Below the pieces are notes generated by a model. That model was not told the origin of the DNA, did not search any database, and saw only the letters and a program-made list of their open reading frames with translations. Made by a program: the position numbers and the translations under genes. This document shows positions 44,353 through 57,250 of a stretch of DNA of 64,000 nt, piece after piece. Numbering within the stretch: position 1 is the stretch's first letter; each line of letters starts with the position of its first letter. Source of the DNA: Microstegium vimineum (taxonomy: Eukaryota > Streptophyta > Magnoliopsida > Poales > Poaceae); contig CM039140.1 in assembly GCA_022036555.1 (NCBI GenBank), positions 30,128,473-30,192,472 of the forward strand, read 5' to 3'.

Positions 44353-46944
44353 TGGGAAGGTATACTATACTTAATTTGCATAGACCCAAAACACATTGGT
44401 GATGCATTAGCTGCAGCCGGTTGTTTACAGAAATTACAGACATAAAACTATTATATTATTATATATAAAATGTTTGATAATGGATCGCCAGTGCTATAAA
44501 GTTTGCCAAGCTAATCTGTTCTGTTTATAAGCATTGTAGCTCGAGGTCATCGAGTCCATTTGTCATTCACCAAAAGGACATGTAGCCTGATTTTGCTCTG
44601 GATTTCACGTACTTAGAGCATCTCTAAAAGACTCTCCATATCTTTTCTATATGCTAAGAATAGAGATTTTGATGAAAAACTATCCTCCAACAGTTTATCT
44701 AAATGGTCTTCTAAATATAGACATCCTCTATTTCGGATTTTTCGCTAGCTAAATATAGAAGACGAGAATGACTCTCTAGAGTATGCATGAGATTTAGAAA
44801 AGCTGTTGGAAAATAAAAAGATATACAAAACGATTTTTATGCAAGTGACTCTCAAAATGATAATTTAGAGAGTGAGATTTAGAAAGACTCTTGGAGACGC
44901 TCTTAGTTGGAGCACAGCAAAACCATAGCGAGCAGGGAAAAAAATAGAATTGAACTTCACCGTTGATGGATAAAAAAAAAGAAAAAGAAGAAAAAGAAGA
45001 AGAAAAAGAAAAAGAAGCCAGCAGCAGACATGAGATGAGCAGTATTGGAGGCGTCCCTGCCATTCGTGGTCTCCGGCACATGCATCGATAGACCCCCTAA
45101 AGTCCAAACACAACATCATGCCGAATGGACGAATGCCGATCATAGACAGGGGCTCCGCTCCATCTTGCCTTTGTTTGCTTGTGATGCGTCGTCGTCCGTC
45201 TTGTTATTTCCTCCAATCTTCAGGCTCCAGCTAAAATCATCCCTAACAAACGCTCTCGATTCTCGAATCTCGGTCCGCTGGAAATTAGAAAGCATATGTT
45301 CAAAGTTTAGATTTTGTTTTCCTTTAAGAGATGGAAGCTGCCAGTTTCTGAATTTTATCCGCTATTTTTGGGGGCGAGGTTAACTCAGATCGAGAAGGGC
45401 CGAATGGGGTTTCTCAAAAAAAAAAAAGGTGGGCCAAATGGCAGTGCAAAAGTCAACAAAAGAAACGAGAATGGACATGGGTGGAGTTTTGCTCACTCTC
45501 ACGAGATGCCAAGCTGCGTGCATGATTGAAGCGATACTGAACATCCGTTGGGTTCCTTTCAGAGTTTGCGTGGCAGCGCCGGCCTCCCATCTTTCCTCAC
45601 CACAAGCGTCAATCACTTTCGAATTCATTCAGTCCCTATTCAGCTGATGGACACACATATCATATGCACGCCGGCTGCAGCAAGACAAAATTAGGATACA
45701 AAATTACAAAATGATTTCAAACTCCATCCCGTATATATACTCTGTAAAAATAGCATCTCCTGCCGCCCGGGAACCTAGCAACCCCTTAAAACTAAGCAGA
45801 CTGCCTGCAAAGCTTCAGATTTCTCTGAAACAGTCAAAGTAGACCGACTCAGAATCGATCCATGACTGGTTCCATGTACAACACAGTTGCACAGATACTC
45901 TCTGCTCCATCTAAGTACCCAGCCACAAGACTGGGCATTCACTTTCCTGAATTCATGACGCCGTTTCAACTTCCTCGAGTTTCAGAGGAATCACGGCGAC
46001 ACAATAGCGAGGGGGAGATTTGTCACAGGCAACCAGCAGAATTTTGTCGAGTACTATAACTTTTGGTTCAGCTTTTTTCAGAAATATCCCATGGTTCACA
46101 TTCATGATTCATTACTGGGAATATATATATACAGTTACCATGCCAAGACGTTAATGTGCCGAGGGACACATACTTAGATACATAATAATAATAACTCCGT
46201 GGATCCTGATCGAAATGTGTAGTGGCTTTTTTTTTTCTCTGAAAATACAAGAGCGTGTAAGAACCAAAATCCCCAGGTCCCCTCGAAGACGCTAGCCTCA
46301 TCATAACCTGCAGAGAGTGCAGATATCTGTTGTTAATGGTCATGGTCTAACATGAACGCAAGATCCAAACTAACACCAATTAAAATTCTCTTTGGCCTGC
46401 ATGTTCCGCCCCCTACACTAGACTCAGTGAAATATTATAGCCACTAGCATTAACAAAGTCAGGGCCTGCATACCATATCATCTAGTCAACAAAATGGCTA
46501 CGAGCATAAGTTCAATGAGTCTACAAAAGGACAAAATACATCACATTCCATCCTAATGCTGCTACCAGAAGAAAAACAGTGTTTTTTTTTTTCATTTTGC
46601 TCCTGACTTGGACTTTCTTTCATATGATCCAGCCATGAACACAAAAGCCACAGAACCATAATAGTCAAGCTTTCACTAGCAGTAAATCACTTGCCTGGCT
46701 ACAAGCTTACAAGTCAGAAATCAGTACTTCAAAACAAGTTGCTATCACTTCCAAATTTTCTATCATACATGACAATTTCCAATATACAAAGACAGTTTGC
46801 TGTACTAGAGAATAATCTGCAACCAGTCATATCAAACAAAAATGAAGCTTCTCCAGGAGAGCCACTAAAGGTTCACTAACTCTAGCAGATTTAACTCCGG
46901 GGGAAGAAATACAGAATAACAATTTATAAAATCTATCATTAATC
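44353..46944. other. Intergenic DNA downstream of the UMP-CMP kinase gene
   Basis: AT-rich. A GAA/AAG-rich purine run lies at 44968-45018. Short open frames show no domains. The right part (about 46600-46944) probably belongs to the 3' untranslated region of the minus-strand kinase gene. No RNA gene is seen. Confidence 0.45.
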
Positions 46945-49900
46945 TCAGAAATTTGACATGCCAAGCACTAAGATTAACCTTAAGGAAGAAAACATCCTGC
47001 GGACTGCTTCAAATATTTCATCTGCAGTGCCTGTGGCATTTATCTGCAAGCAATCGAACACTTTTAATATTAGAAATCCTAGATCCTTGAGTTGACATAC
47101 AGTGGAAAAGTTCTACTAAATATATCTCATTTGTAGCTATTAACAACTTAATGCATGTAAGCCATGTTCCCAGATGATCATAATATAGCTGCCCATCTAA
47201 TATCAAACCAATCAGTAGATTTTAATTTTCTCCCACTAAAGAATAGGATGTAAGGGTTATACAGCAATAAAAAGCTAAACAAAGAAACTGCATCATATCT
47301 GTTTATTTTTGAGTTTTGACAAATGCCACCATTTATACTTTGCTAATCAAATTCTTCTTGATCTTGAATGCACAATTGAGACCAGACAAGTTCAGGGATA
47401 CAAGTGGATGTTTTATAGTAAGACAAAGAAGCTTTATCATTCAACTTTGCAGCAATCATGCCACTCGTGACTGCAGTAGAATGTGACTGCTGTAGAATGT
47501 TTTGTGAGATCTGCAGGTTCAACAATCACTGATGGAATTTTGGTCCTGAATTATGTGCTACTCAAGTTGAAGATCAGAGCTTCTTTCACATAGATGAGTG
47601 TATTGGTTCAAGAGTTTCTAAGGAAAAAGCAAGCACTGCTGTGATAACTGTGATTGAAGGCATTGTTTCTGCTAAACAAATAGAGCATGAATTCATGGAC
47701 CTTGTGGGATCTGATGTTTGGAGATGGTCTGCTCAGCCAATCAATGAAACGGCTTATATTGTGAGATTCCCTACTGCCCAGATGGTGAAGCATTGGAGCC
47801 ACTTCAAGAATCTTACTATGAGATCTGTTGATGCTACAATTCAAATTGGCCCTTGGTCCCCAGCTGGTGGTAGCAAAGGGAGTCTGCAAACTTGTTGGTT
47901 TAGAGTTTCTAACATTCCTGCCGATCAAAGGTCCATCAGAACTATAGCCAAAGTTGGAGGCCAGGTAGGGAAGGTTATGGAAATTGATGAGAAAACAAGA
48001 AATAGGCTGGACTATGTCAGAATGGAAATTGCCTGCAGAGATGTGTCCAGGGTTCCCAAAACTGCTGAAGCTGCTCTAGGGCTCAAACTGTATGACTTTG
48101 GATTTGAGAGAGAGATTCCTGAAAGTGATAATATCAAGACTTTGAAATCTGATATGAAAGTAGGTGATGATCAACCCCCTCCCAAGAAATCCAAACAAGA
48201 TCATGAAGATGATAAAGCTCAGAAAGGCAAGTCTGGGGTTGGTAATAGTAAAATGGACATGCAATCTGGTGGTCAGAGGAAGGGTAAACAGACTGCAATC
48301 CGCTCCACCAAAAATACAATCAGTGATTCAACAGAAGAGTAAATTCATGTGGGATGCACAGAAAGCTTACACTACTCAATATTATCATGATGACACTGAA
48401 AAGGTACATATACCTGACACTTTGATAGATTCTGAATCTGAGAGTGAATCTTTTGGTGAAAAACTCAAGAGCATTACAGGGATGGGTGATGCTGGTCAAT
48501 CTTCATCAAAGCAAGGCAACAATGACTCCAATCAACTTTGGTTTGTGGAGAACCCAGTGCCTCAGATTGATATTTGTTCATCCAAGATAAGCAAGGAAGA
48601 TGGTACCAAGAAAGCTGTCTTGAATGAATAGTCAAGAAAGTACAGTGATAGAAGGGGTGAAAAAAGATCATGATTCAGGAGGTGTTGCCTGAAGCTGGTA
48701 AAAAGGTGGCTCCTACCATTAGAAGTGAAAGGAACAAGAGGACATCCACCTCACTATTATGGAGAAGAATGAAAGGATGGCAAGGAAAAGGATCTTGGAA
48801 GGTAACATTACAAAATGAAATTCCTTTTCTGAATTACCTACTGAGGAAATTTCTTCTTTATCTTGTGCCATGGGTGTAATAGTAGATGATAATGATTTTG
48901 AAACATTTGACATGTTAAAAGAGCTTGAAAATGCTAGATTAAATCTATATAACAAGCAAAAAAAATTGACAACATGAGTCTCAAACTGAATCAGTTGAGA
49001 ATCCTGTCGAAGAAAAATTCCCCTTACCTATTGAATGGTTACAAGAGGAGTCCTCTGAAGCAGAGGACTTCATTCTTGTTGAATCTAAGAAAAAAATTAG
49101 GGAGAGAAGGAAGAAGGTTAAGTTCTCTCCAGCCAGCATGAAAGCTGGCTCTGACCAGGAAATTCCTGTCAGCAAAAAGGGGAAAGGTAGGAAAAAAACC
49201 TGCAATCCCCAAAACCCTTAAAACAAGGAAAAAAATGACATTACAAGGTTTAATTTGGAATTGTAGAGGCCTCAGAAAAAACGGGGTCTCTACCTTTCTA
49301 AAACCTCTCATCTCCCAATACAACTTTCACTTCATCGGTCTTCAAGAAATCATGGTTGAAGACTGAAGATTCTCTCTTGAAAAAAATTGAGTATCAGCAG
49401 TCTTATCTCTGGGAATGGATCACATCCAGAGGAAAGTCTGGTGGTATTCTTGTGGGGGTTAGATTGGACCTTTATGATGTTGGAGCTTTTAAAAAGGGAA
49501 ATTTTATGATCCAGCTCAATCTTTAGGGCAAAACAAATAGAGTTGTCGGGTACAAAGGTAAGGGGTACCCTAAACATGTGATAATCTAATGCTTAACATA
49601 GCAACCATTTTTAAGGCAGGATCCAATCAGCCGTTCAAGACAATGGAGAAAGGCCCATCACGCAAAGGCCTCCCTCACCGGCAACAGTGACCAGTCATGG
49701 GCCGGCCCATTACTGGAAAAACAGTAGGAGGGATCCCCCCCCCCCCCCCCCCCGCCGCCTCTACCTCGACTGACGGACAGGGGTCGAACGAACGACCCCT
49801 CCACCTCCGCCTCGACCCCTCGAATGACGGACGGGGGGTCGAACGAACGACCCCTCCGCCTCCGCCTCGACCCCTCGAATGACGGACGGGGGGTCGAACG

Positions 49901-52900
49901 AACGACCCCTGAGAAGGAAGCTCGATCGACTTACCTGCTCCCGGTATGGGGTAAAGGGGATCCAATGCGCCTACCTGCCCCCGCCTAACGCCATGGGCGC
50001 CCACTACCACAGTCAAATCCATCAACTCGCCGCCCATGCCCGGGACCTCCGTCAACCGTGCGGCCGCTGTAGCCACGTCGCAGGTATGGAATCCAGAGGC
50101 ACCCCCTCGAGCCATGAACAGGACGGCCCTCGACTGTGTCTTCAGGGATACGACAGGGTCACGCTGGCCTCGACCCCCCTCGACCAGGGGGCTCGACCCC
50201 CGTCTCCAACCACTCCAGCATGGGACCCGTCCTATCCGCTCCGTCCCGCTTCAACTGTGGAGCCTGCACCCGTCTACAGGAGGTCAACCGTACTGCGCCA
50301 TGACGTTCGGCAATGTCCAGTCTGCTATCACCATGCCCTGAACACCGGAAGGACGGGAAGGCCACGCCGCTACAGCGATCGACGTCCCATCGCAAGCATG
50401 GCGCCGCGGACATCTCTCTCATGCCTCTACAGTCTAGGACCTTTGTACTCTCAGGCCTCCCCTTGATCTATAAAAGGGGACGCTGGGATAGAAGAAGGGG
50501 CATGCGCATTCGTATCGGCATCAGCATGCGCATTCGTATCAGCATCAGAAGGCACATTCTAATCGGCTCACATATTCGGACATCAGAGATCTCTCAACGA
50601 GCCGAGACATCAGCTCTGACCCGCATACACCAAGAGCCAAGTCGCACACACCGCACCCGATTGCTTGATCGACACCTCAAGCAATCCACCAACCGACCAC
50701 CTAGGATAGCCTCGCTAGTCCTAGGCTTCAGCTCACTCTGAGCACCCCCGTGTAAATCAGCTTGTACCGCCCCCCCTGTACGAGCACTTCGGTGCAAGAT
50801 AATACAATCCATCCTCCCCCGCTGGACGTAGGGCCATCTTTGTCCGAACCAGGATAAATCTTGTGTTCTTCTTGCATCACATCTGGGAGAGGGAGCACGC
50901 AATATACAAATTTACTAGTTGGTGGTCTTGACCCCCTGGGTCATAACACCGACAAGAGTTAAATGGAATTTATTAGTTGTCTATGGAGCAGCTCAGGATG
51001 AAAATAAGATGGCATTCCTTTCTGAACTTTCTCGGTTCTGTTCTGCCAACAAGGACCCTATTTTGATAGGTGAGGATTTCAATATAATCAGATATGCTAA
51101 TGAAAGAAATAAAGCTATGAAAACACACAAGTTCCCTGATTTGTTCAACACCCTAATCCAGTTTCATGAACTTAGAGAGCTGGAAATGAGTGATGGTTTA
51201 TATACTTGGTCCAATAACCAAGATTTTCTTACTCTTAACTCAACTGTTTGCTGATTTTCATGATGGTAAGGCAAACATAAGCAGACTGACTTATGGTATA
51301 ATCACTTTGTTACCAAAAGTAAGTGATGCTGCCAAGATTAAGCAATTTAGGCCAATTTGTCTACTAAACTGTCTATATAAGTTGATCACTAAAACTTTGA
51401 CACTTAGATTTGAACCTTTTGCTGAGAAGTTGATTCATCCAGCACAGACTGCTTTTATGAAGGGTAGGGACATCATGACTGGTGTAATGATTTTGCATGA
51501 AATCTTGCATGAAACCAAGCTGAGAAATGAAACTGGTATCATTCTGAAGTTGGACTTTGAAAAAACTTATGACAAGGTTAATTGGAATCTCCTTTTTACC
51601 TGTCTTAAAGCTAGAGGCTGTTTTGATAAATGGTGTGGATTCAGCAAGTTGTGACTGGGGGGTCTGTTAGTGTAAAGATGAATAACAGTATTGGCCCCTA
51701 CATTAAGAGTTATAAGGGGGTTAGACAAGGTGACCCCTTGTCCCCCATTCTGTTCCATTTTGTGGCCGATTGCCTCTGTAGGATGATACATAAATCTCAA
51801 AGGAACAATCTGATAACAGGTTTAATTAGTCATATCATTCCTAATGGTATTGCCGTTCTGCAGCATGCAGATGACACCATCATCTGTCTGAAAAATGACT
51901 TGGAAGGGGCTACAAACATGAAATTGCTTCTATACCTTTATGAAATGATGGCTGGGCTAAAGATAAATTTCAATAAAAGTGAGGTAATGGTGATTAATGA
52001 TAATGATAATGTTTCTCAAACTTATGCTGAGCTCTTCAAATGCCAGATTGGGTATTTTCCAATCAAGTACCTGGGAGTACCAGTGAGTCCTGGCAGACTA
52101 CATCTAATTGATTGGACACCCCTTCTTGAAAAAAATGCCAAAAGACTAGACATGTGGAGGCGGGGATACGTCCATTGCAGGAAGGTCCACCCTGATAAGT
52201 TCAAGCTTAAACAATGCACCCACCTGTCATATGTCCATGTATTTGCTACCCAAAACCATCATTGCTCAAGTTGATAAGGTCAGAAGAAAATTCCTTTGGC
52301 AGGGGGGTAAAACTCAGAGAAAATATCTTTAGTTAAGTGGCCTATTGTATGCAAAAACAAAAAGAGAGCTGGCTTGGGCATCAAAGATATTAAGAAAATG
52401 AACCTGAGCCTCCTATGCAAGTGGTCCTGGGAATTAGAAAAAGAAACTGGGCTTGGGTAAACCATCATCAATGCCAAGTATTTGAAAGGGGGAGTCTATC
52501 TGTACTGTGAAACACAGGCAGACCAACTCTCCTGTGTGGACTGATTTGTTAAAGATTAGATACATCTACTTACAGGGTAGAACCATTAAGGTTAACAATG
52601 GTAAATCCACCTTTTCTGGAAAGATGTTTGGCTTTATGACAAGTCACTAGAAACAGTTGTCTCCTATTCTGTTCAAATTATGTGAACAGAAAGGTAGTCA
52701 TGTTCATCAAGTGATGATGGGAACTGTCCAGCTCACTTTCACTAGATGGCTAACTGAAGATCTAATTACCCATGGGTGAAAATCTGGGAGGACATTAGAA
52801 AAATTGTACTAAATGAATGTGATGATTGTGTTGTGTGGAAATTAGGGAAAACCAGAAAATTATCTGTGAAATCCACATACAATACTCTAACTGAGTATGG

Positions 52901-55900
52901 ACAATCTTTCAAAATAATCTGGAAAAGCAAGATTCCAGCAAAAATCAAAGTATTCTTGTGGTTAATTGAAAATAATGCCAACCTAACCAAAGATAACTTG
53001 GTCAAACGGCAATGGCAGGGTGATCCTGTTTGCTGCTTCTGTCTCAATATTGAAACTGGTCCTCATTTACTCTTTACTTGTGTGGCAAGAGTCATTTGGA
53101 CAGTGGTTGCTACAGATACAGGTGCCACTGACATTCCCAAAAACCTTAAGCAATGTTGGGTTTGGTACCATAAATGGTTACCTGGGGCATAAAAAAACAA
53201 AAAAAAACATGCTTTAGGCATTTCAGCGATTTGCTGGGCTATTTGGAAGGCTCGAAACAAATCATGCTTTGAAGGAAAGACTATAAAGAATCCTATTGAA
53301 ATCTTATGCCATGCATGTGCTTTGATGCGATTCTGGGCAGGTCTCTATGCTGAAGAAGATAAAGAGATGTTGGTTGAAGGGGTCAACACAATGTTGATGA
53401 TAGCTCTGAAGTTGCTTAACAAACCAAAGAAAACCACTGATGTCATGCTGATCAAAGATGGCAACCAAGACGAGGAGGATGATTAGGAGATACCGAAGGA
53501 ATGATGCATGAAGCAGAGCAGGAATCTTGAAGCAAGATTCGGTGTTTGTTATGTCTGTATGGTTTTTGTGTTGTTTTTGGGTCTGGTCCTAGATGTGGCC
53601 AGGTGGCTGTTATTGTCTCTATGTTTCAATCTACCTTTCTCGCTTATGTTGAGTTCTAGCTTTCTCTAGCTCTTCTTTATGCTACTCTGAACAGGTCTGA
53701 AATTGCATGTATTTCTGTTACTTTTCAGTAATGGGAATGGGGATTGCATCACATTAAAAAAAAAATTGTAGCAAAAATTACCAACAAAATGTAAGAAAAA
53801 GATACAAAGTTTGTCCTGCTCAGATAGTGTGAGCAAAACAGAACTGCTTACATACCTTGTGAACTTTCCCCCTTGAAGAGTAGTACTCAACGACAGGAAT
53901 ATTCAAACTTTCAAAAACTTTTAGACGCTTCTTGATTGTATCAATGTTATCATCAACTCTCCCCTAAAAGGCACATGAGAAAATGATAAAATAACAGGAA
54001 AATAAAGAGAAAGGGATCAAGATAACTTAAGAGTAAACTTCAGTAGATTCGGATATCTATTATTGGATTTGTAATCTTCCAGTTGTACTTTTGAGAGCAC
54101 CCAATGCACAATCCTACCTGTACTTTAGCAATCATCAATATGTAATTTAGTTTGTGCACCTTAGATTACTGAATAAAGAAGTTGGTTTTTGTTTTCTTAC
54201 ATTACATGAATAGAAGTTTATTCCAAAGTGCAAGCAAGGGAATGTGATTCACTTCTTACACTATACTGTAGGAAAGTCCTAATTTATTTGAGAGTTCGAG
54301 CAAACATCAGTCTGACACTAAACCTGGTTACTAACCTGGTTACGGCCTAGAAGGCGTTTAACCATCTCATCCTCTGGACAGTCAAAGAAAATCACAATGT
54401 CTGGTTCTGTTCCAACCTGAAATATTTAGGTAAGTAGTAAATTGATATTTCAGAACAAACAGGATGGGGTATTCATTTAGATTACTACTATGCTATGTAG
54501 CACGGATACGGATACGCGTATCGGTATCGGAAGGATACGGATACGCGGATACGGCAATTTTCTAAAAAACCCGATACGCGGATACGTTTTACTATTTTTT
54601 TAAATAAATAAATAATAACACATATTTAAATTGTGAAAGTAGCCAAAGCAAAAAACAGAACTATGAATCAATTTATAACTAAAATTTGAGTATTCAGTAA
54701 TCACTAATCAGTACAAGTAGCAGTTCAGTACATCACCTTGAACTCTGAAGTACTCCTTAGAAAGGAGAGGAAGAGGATAAAGGAGCATAGGTACAGCCAC
54801 ATAAACAGCCGCACAGGAAATCAAATTTGCAAATCACGAGTGCAGACTAGTAAACTCAGATGCGGCTCGTGGCTGGTCGAATCCTAACCCCACTCCACCA
54901 CCAGCCATGGGATCCCAGCCGCCAGTCTCCCGCGTGGCCCTGGAGCCCCTCGCCACGCTCGACTGCACTGCGCTCGCCAGCCTCCCCGTCTCCTCCATCC
55001 CCACTCACCGTCCGCTCCGCCGCCCTTTCCGGCCACCTGCTATACCTCGGCACCGGCGCCAGCAAGCTGCTCCTCTTCTCCCTCCACCCCCGAGTTCCTT
55101 CGCCTCCTCCCCGTCTCCTCCATCATCCTGCTCCCCTCAGTCGCAAATCATAGAAGCAGAGGCCCGTCGCCAGTGGCCAGCGGCCGGCGAGCGGGGATGT
55201 GGCGTCACCGCGCAAGCATGCTGGCACTGGACGCAGGTGTGCAGGAACGCGGATCCAGTGGCGGATCCAAGGGACCGTCCTGCAGGAGCGCAGGCATCAG
55301 TGCGGGAGTGCAGGCGTCGGAGGCGGAGGCTAGGCTGGGCCATATCGGCAACTCAGATACGTATCAGTGGACGTATCCAATATTCACGAAAATAAAGAAA
55401 AATCGGATACTCCAAGGATACGTATCCACGGCGTATCGGCGGCGTATCCGTATCCGATACGTATTGGATACGCAATACGTGCTTCCAGGGACGTATCGGG
55501 GTAACGTAGCTACTATGTATGGAGGAAAACAGTAAGCATAGTTCAGTTGAATTCTAGTCTACTTAATAACTGATTTCAACAGCACAAATTGATGTTAGTC
55601 CTCTAACAGAGTGGATCGTCCTCAAAGTGGTTCATTCGATTGTAATCATCCACTTACTGCATATAATTACTAGTAACTAGTAGTAATATCAATCTAGGCT
55701 GGCATGCATTCTGATGAAAGCAAAACAGTAAAAAACATGTCTGCTTAAATAATACTGATGTCAAAACCATGTGTGCTTAAATGATCAAATACAGTAAGAA
55801 AGCTACATCCATGTGCAGTATTGTCAAACAAAATTCAGTCAGAAGTGAAGAACCACATAGGGGCTTGTGTTTGTTAACCAACAAGGTAAGTTAGTAGGGA

Positions 55901-56970
55901 ATCCTCAACTATCTATGCAATGCAGTGGTCAAAATCAAATCGAGAACTTACAATTTTTTCGAAGGCGATTCTGTTTTCCTCACACCTTGGGAAGCCGTCA
56001 ATAAGAACCCTTTTAGCATTTTTCGTTTCCATCGCTTTTCTTATGAGTTCCACAGTTATCTCAGATGGGACAATCCTGCCTTCCTTTATGGTGTCTAGGA
56101 TCAACTCACTGAAGTGCAAAGATGAAACCATGCACTGAAATCCTTTGCCAGGGAGGGCATCATCAAGAGATTAAAAGGAGATCATATAACAAGATATTAT
56201 TACCCTTTCTCACTGCCAGATGCTATTTCGTGCCGGAGAAGATCGCCAGCGCTCAAATGGGCAAATCCAAAATCCGAAGCAATCTTGGTACATTGTGTTC
56301 CTTTGCCACTCCCAGGACCACCTACAGGCATGAATTGATTGATGAATCATTTCATGTGACTGAATCACTTGTTATCAGACTTGAAATAGCATGGATTGAC
56401 ATTCTGTAAGAATTCTGCTCAGTAAATGTATTATGTGGGTGGGGTTTACGCTCTATATGACGGGCAAAAGTGAAGGTAAAGTAGTGGTCGGAGTATATGG
56501 TCCTCCATCTTACAGGAAAGAGAAAGGGAAGGTTTATATATATACCTAAGACAAAAGCAATAAAGGGCTTCTGGGTATCGCCACCATCACTTCCCTGGAG
56601 ATGGAGACGGATGAGATCCCACCCACTGAATCTGTTACTCACACGAGGAACAGGACAGCAGGCGCTGCTGCTGCTGCTGCAGGTAACATTGCATATGTTT
56701 GGGCCTTGGGAGCAAACAAACTTACAGCTTGGGACGTGAAGAGCCTGGCAAGACGATTGAGAGCAAGAGGTTCCTGGCAGCACAGATCCGAAAAGCGTAA
56801 GGAGTAGTGGGAAAAGCGGGGTGAGATGCGCACAAGACGCGTTCGACGGAATGCGCGCCTACCTCGCTGGCGAGAAGGTGGTGTCGGAGGCGCTGACGGG
56901 AATAGGCGGCCGTGGAGGAGGAACCAAGTGGGGATTGGAGAAGGAGGGCGCCCAGTCGCCTCCGCCACAT
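46945..56970 (-). CDS. UMP-CMP (adenylate-kinase family) nucleoside monophosphate kinase
   Basis: Transfers phosphate from ATP to UMP/CMP in pyrimidine nucleotide synthesis. Exons on the minus strand: 56970-56726 (start ATG, MWRRRLGALLLQSP, possible organelle-targeting leader), about 56664-56546 (ending KPFIAFVLG), 56321-56204 (P-loop GGPGSGKGTQC, then AHLSAGDLLRHE), 56108-55952 (NMP-binding region and DGFPRC), 54416-54336 (DIVIFFDCPEDEMVKRLLGR), 53963-53856 (lid GRVDDN, ending SSRGKVHK) and 47043-46945 (NATGTADEIFEAVRRMF, stop TGA). The five downstream exons have GT-AG borders and match in phase. The first intron is doubtful: a GTAAGT donor at 56725 joins in frame to any of several CAG acceptors, giving only about 50-60 bp. 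All key motifs are present and no stop interrupts the exons, so the gene looks functional despite large insertions in its introns. Confidence 0.88.
47641..48630 (+). pseudogene. LINE ORF1 (DUF4283-type gag-like protein), frameshifted
   Basis: The first part (47641-48342) shows the fold typical of plant LINE ORF1 (VWRWSAQPINETAYIVRFPT, then LQTCWFRVSNIPADQRSIRT) followed by a Lys/Asp-rich linker (DDQPPPKKSKQDHEDDKAQK). The tail continues in another frame to about 48630. It probably bound RNA. Confidence 0.75.
49544..50954. mobile_element. Solo LTR inserted in the LINE endonuclease region
   Basis: Ends are TGTCGG and CCGACA, with exact target duplication AGAGT at 49539-49543 and 50955-50959. 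LINE coding sequence continues on both sides. It contains a C19 run (49735-49753), a 55-bp tandem repeat (about 49770-49925), and CATTCGTATC(G/A)(G/-)CATCAG-type repeats (about 50500-50570). Strand is unassigned, although GTGCAAGATAATACAATCC near 50792 suggests plus-strand polyadenylation. Confidence 0.92.
49770..49925. repeat. 55-bp tandem repeat within the solo LTR
   Basis: TGACGGAC(A/G)GGGG begins at 49771, 49825 and 49880, with GTCGAACGAACGACCCCT following each time. Spacing is 54-55 bp. Confidence 0.85.
54493..55509. mobile_element. hAT-like non-autonomous element with GGATACG repeat ends
   Basis: The 8-bp flank CTACTATG is exact at 54485-54492 and 55510-55517. Ends CTATGTAGCACGG and, reverse-complemented, CTACGTTACCCCG are weak inverted repeats. 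Both subterminal zones are dense in GGATACG / CGTATCC words (54500-54590, 55350-55500). The centre (54840-55340) is GC-rich and exon-like. It sits in an intron of the UMP-CMP kinase gene, between the DGFPR exon and the DCPEDE exon. Confidence 0.78.
54900..55130 (+). pseudogene. Possible captured host-gene fragment in the hAT-like element
   Basis: An ATG at 54907 opens MGSQPPVSRVALEPLATL. After a frameshift near 55000 the sequence reads SGHLLYLGTGASKLLLFSLH. Together this looks like the N-terminus of a VPS3/TGFBRAP1-type CNH-domain vacuolar sorting protein, judged from memory of the family. The fragment stops within about 80 codons. Confidence 0.35.
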
Positions 56971-56979
56971 CTCGTCGCC

Positions 56980-57250
56980 GGGTACACGCTAGCGGATCTT
57001 CCTCTTCCCTTCCCTCACCGCCGGTGGCGTCGCCGCCGTCTCTCCTCTCGCCACTTCTCTTTGCTTTATTTTTGCTTCTGTTTTCCCCGTTTTCCCTGAG
57101 ATCTCCGTGGTATTCCAGGCCCACGATTGTGCGCGGCCCATGCCGTCCACTGCGCGGCCTCTTCCCTTGTTTGTCTGGCTCTAGAACGGCAATTATTTCC
57201 CGATCCAGCGACACATTCGCGAAAGCTCACCGATAATTATTTGTTTAAAC
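56980..57250. promoter_or_regulatory. Upstream region of the UMP-CMP kinase gene
   Basis: GC-rich sequence with CCG/CGG words directly before the start codon (minus strand), typical of a grass 5' untranslated region and promoter. No clear TATA box was found. GGCCCA-type motifs at 57117-57140 resemble elements of plant housekeeping promoters (inference). Confidence 0.35.

Larger units (their letters stand above)
49235..53460 (+). pseudogene. LINE ORF2 (endonuclease - reverse transcriptase), disrupted
   Basis: Endonuclease starts LIWNCRGLRKNG and FIGLQEIM, is cut by the LTR at 49544-50954, and resumes at 50960 (WNLLVVYGAAQDENKMAFLS, GEDFNIIRYANE). At about 51240 it jumps directly to reverse transcriptase (ITLLPKVSDAAKIKQFRPIC), so the end of the endonuclease and the start of the polymerase are deleted. 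Catalytic Y/FADD is HADD here. The RVT zinc region (CCFCLNIETGPHLLFTC) lies near 53020-53090. Stops and frameshifts occur near 49365, 51650, 52275 and 53190. Confidence 0.88.
47525..53765 (+). mobile_element. LINE (L1-type) in the last intron of the kinase gene
   Basis: A non-LTR retrotransposon in antisense orientation to the host gene. ORF1 lies at about 47640-48630, endonuclease at 49235-51240 (interrupted by a solo LTR), reverse transcriptase at 51250-52200, and a zinc-binding RVT region at 52770-53190. The 3' end is GGGATTGCATCACATTAAAAAAAAAA at 53765. The 5' boundary and target duplication were not resolved. Frameshifts, stops and an internal deletion make it inactive. Confidence 0.85.
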
